From the NCBI GenBank assembly GCA_010672165.1, contig JAAHHN010000001.1:53616-87130 (forward strand): a stretch of DNA of 33,515 nucleotides, written 5' to 3'. Shown here piece by piece: positions 33,488 to 33,515 of the stretch; the first letter of the stretch is position 1, and every line of letters starts with the position of its first letter. The DNA comes from Spirulina sp. SIO3F2. Lineage in GTDB: Bacteria; Cyanobacteriota; Cyanobacteriia; Cyanobacteriales; Spirulinaceae. Both the position numbers and the translations under genes were made by a program. The notes under the pieces are model-generated. The model had not been told where the DNA came from, ran no database searches, and saw only the letters and a program-made list of their open reading frames with translations.

Positions 33488-33515
33488 AATTCAACATCTC
33501 TATATGGTTGATAGC

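Larger units (their letters stand above)
32501..33515. repeat. Copy 2 of duplicated toxin-antitoxin double module, running off the window
   Basis: This is homologous to 30377-31454. It retains the DUF433/DUF5615 pair on the plus strand, and on the minus strand an antitoxin plus a truncated PIN gene. The repeat is still perfect over the final 48 bases, so its true end lies beyond 33515. Confidence 0.8.

Overview
The window comes from a cyanobacterial chromosome. The palindrome GCGATCGC (HIP1) recurs throughout. The gene set is also cyanobacterial: a sulfolipid synthase SqdX of full family length, a DnaK3-type Hsp70 with a long disordered tail next to a zinc-finger-less DnaJ, and the tRNA-Trp - secE - nusG - rplK - rplA - rplJ - rplL order. 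I cannot name the genus from sequence alone.

Layout. 1-4.3 kb: end of an SGNH hydrolase, an inositol-monophosphatase-family protein, a 650-base gap with a strong promoter and hairpins but no convincing gene, then three little-known proteins (small membrane protein, coiled-coil protein, bitopic protein with a GspC-like C-terminus). 4.5-6.5 kb: aroC followed directly by an MBL-fold hydrolase. 6.5-11.2 kb: translation and secretion block (rplS, tRNA-Trp, secE, nusG, rplK, rplA, rplJ, rplL) with an L10-type leader, an attenuator-like hairpin and a strong final terminator. 11.3-15.6 kb: DUF937 protein, dnaK3 and dnaJ. 16-17.1 kb: sqdX. 17.4-23.6 kb: a co-directional run of queG, a HAD phosphatase, and a cassette of Tat-type beta-helix protein, Tat-type SUMF1/FGE-like protein and SGNH hydrolase that looks built for polysaccharide work. 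23.6-28 kb: hemC, a small secreted protein, clpS and htpG.

From 28.1 kb the window becomes accessory: a Uma2-type nuclease, an AT-rich stretch with a zinc-ribbon membrane protein interrupted by an in-frame TGA, and a toxin-antitoxin island. The island has two copies of an ancestral convergent double module (DUF433 antitoxin + DUF5615 toxin facing DUF2281-like antitoxin + PIN toxin). Each copy has lost a different toxin: copy 1 keeps the PIN pair and an orphan DUF433 antitoxin; copy 2 keeps the DUF433/DUF5615 pair and an orphan second antitoxin with a 31-codon stump of the PIN gene. A coiled-coil/HNH endonuclease gene pair lies between them.

Other observations: the L10 C-terminus is built of four 11-residue repeats, which predicts four L12 dimers on the ribosomal stalk; a 153-bp MITE-like element with 10-bp flanking direct repeats sits just upstream of rplS; a roughly 258-bp nested palindromic element lies between sqdX and queG; and short palindromic repeats occur inside the ribosomal protein cluster.
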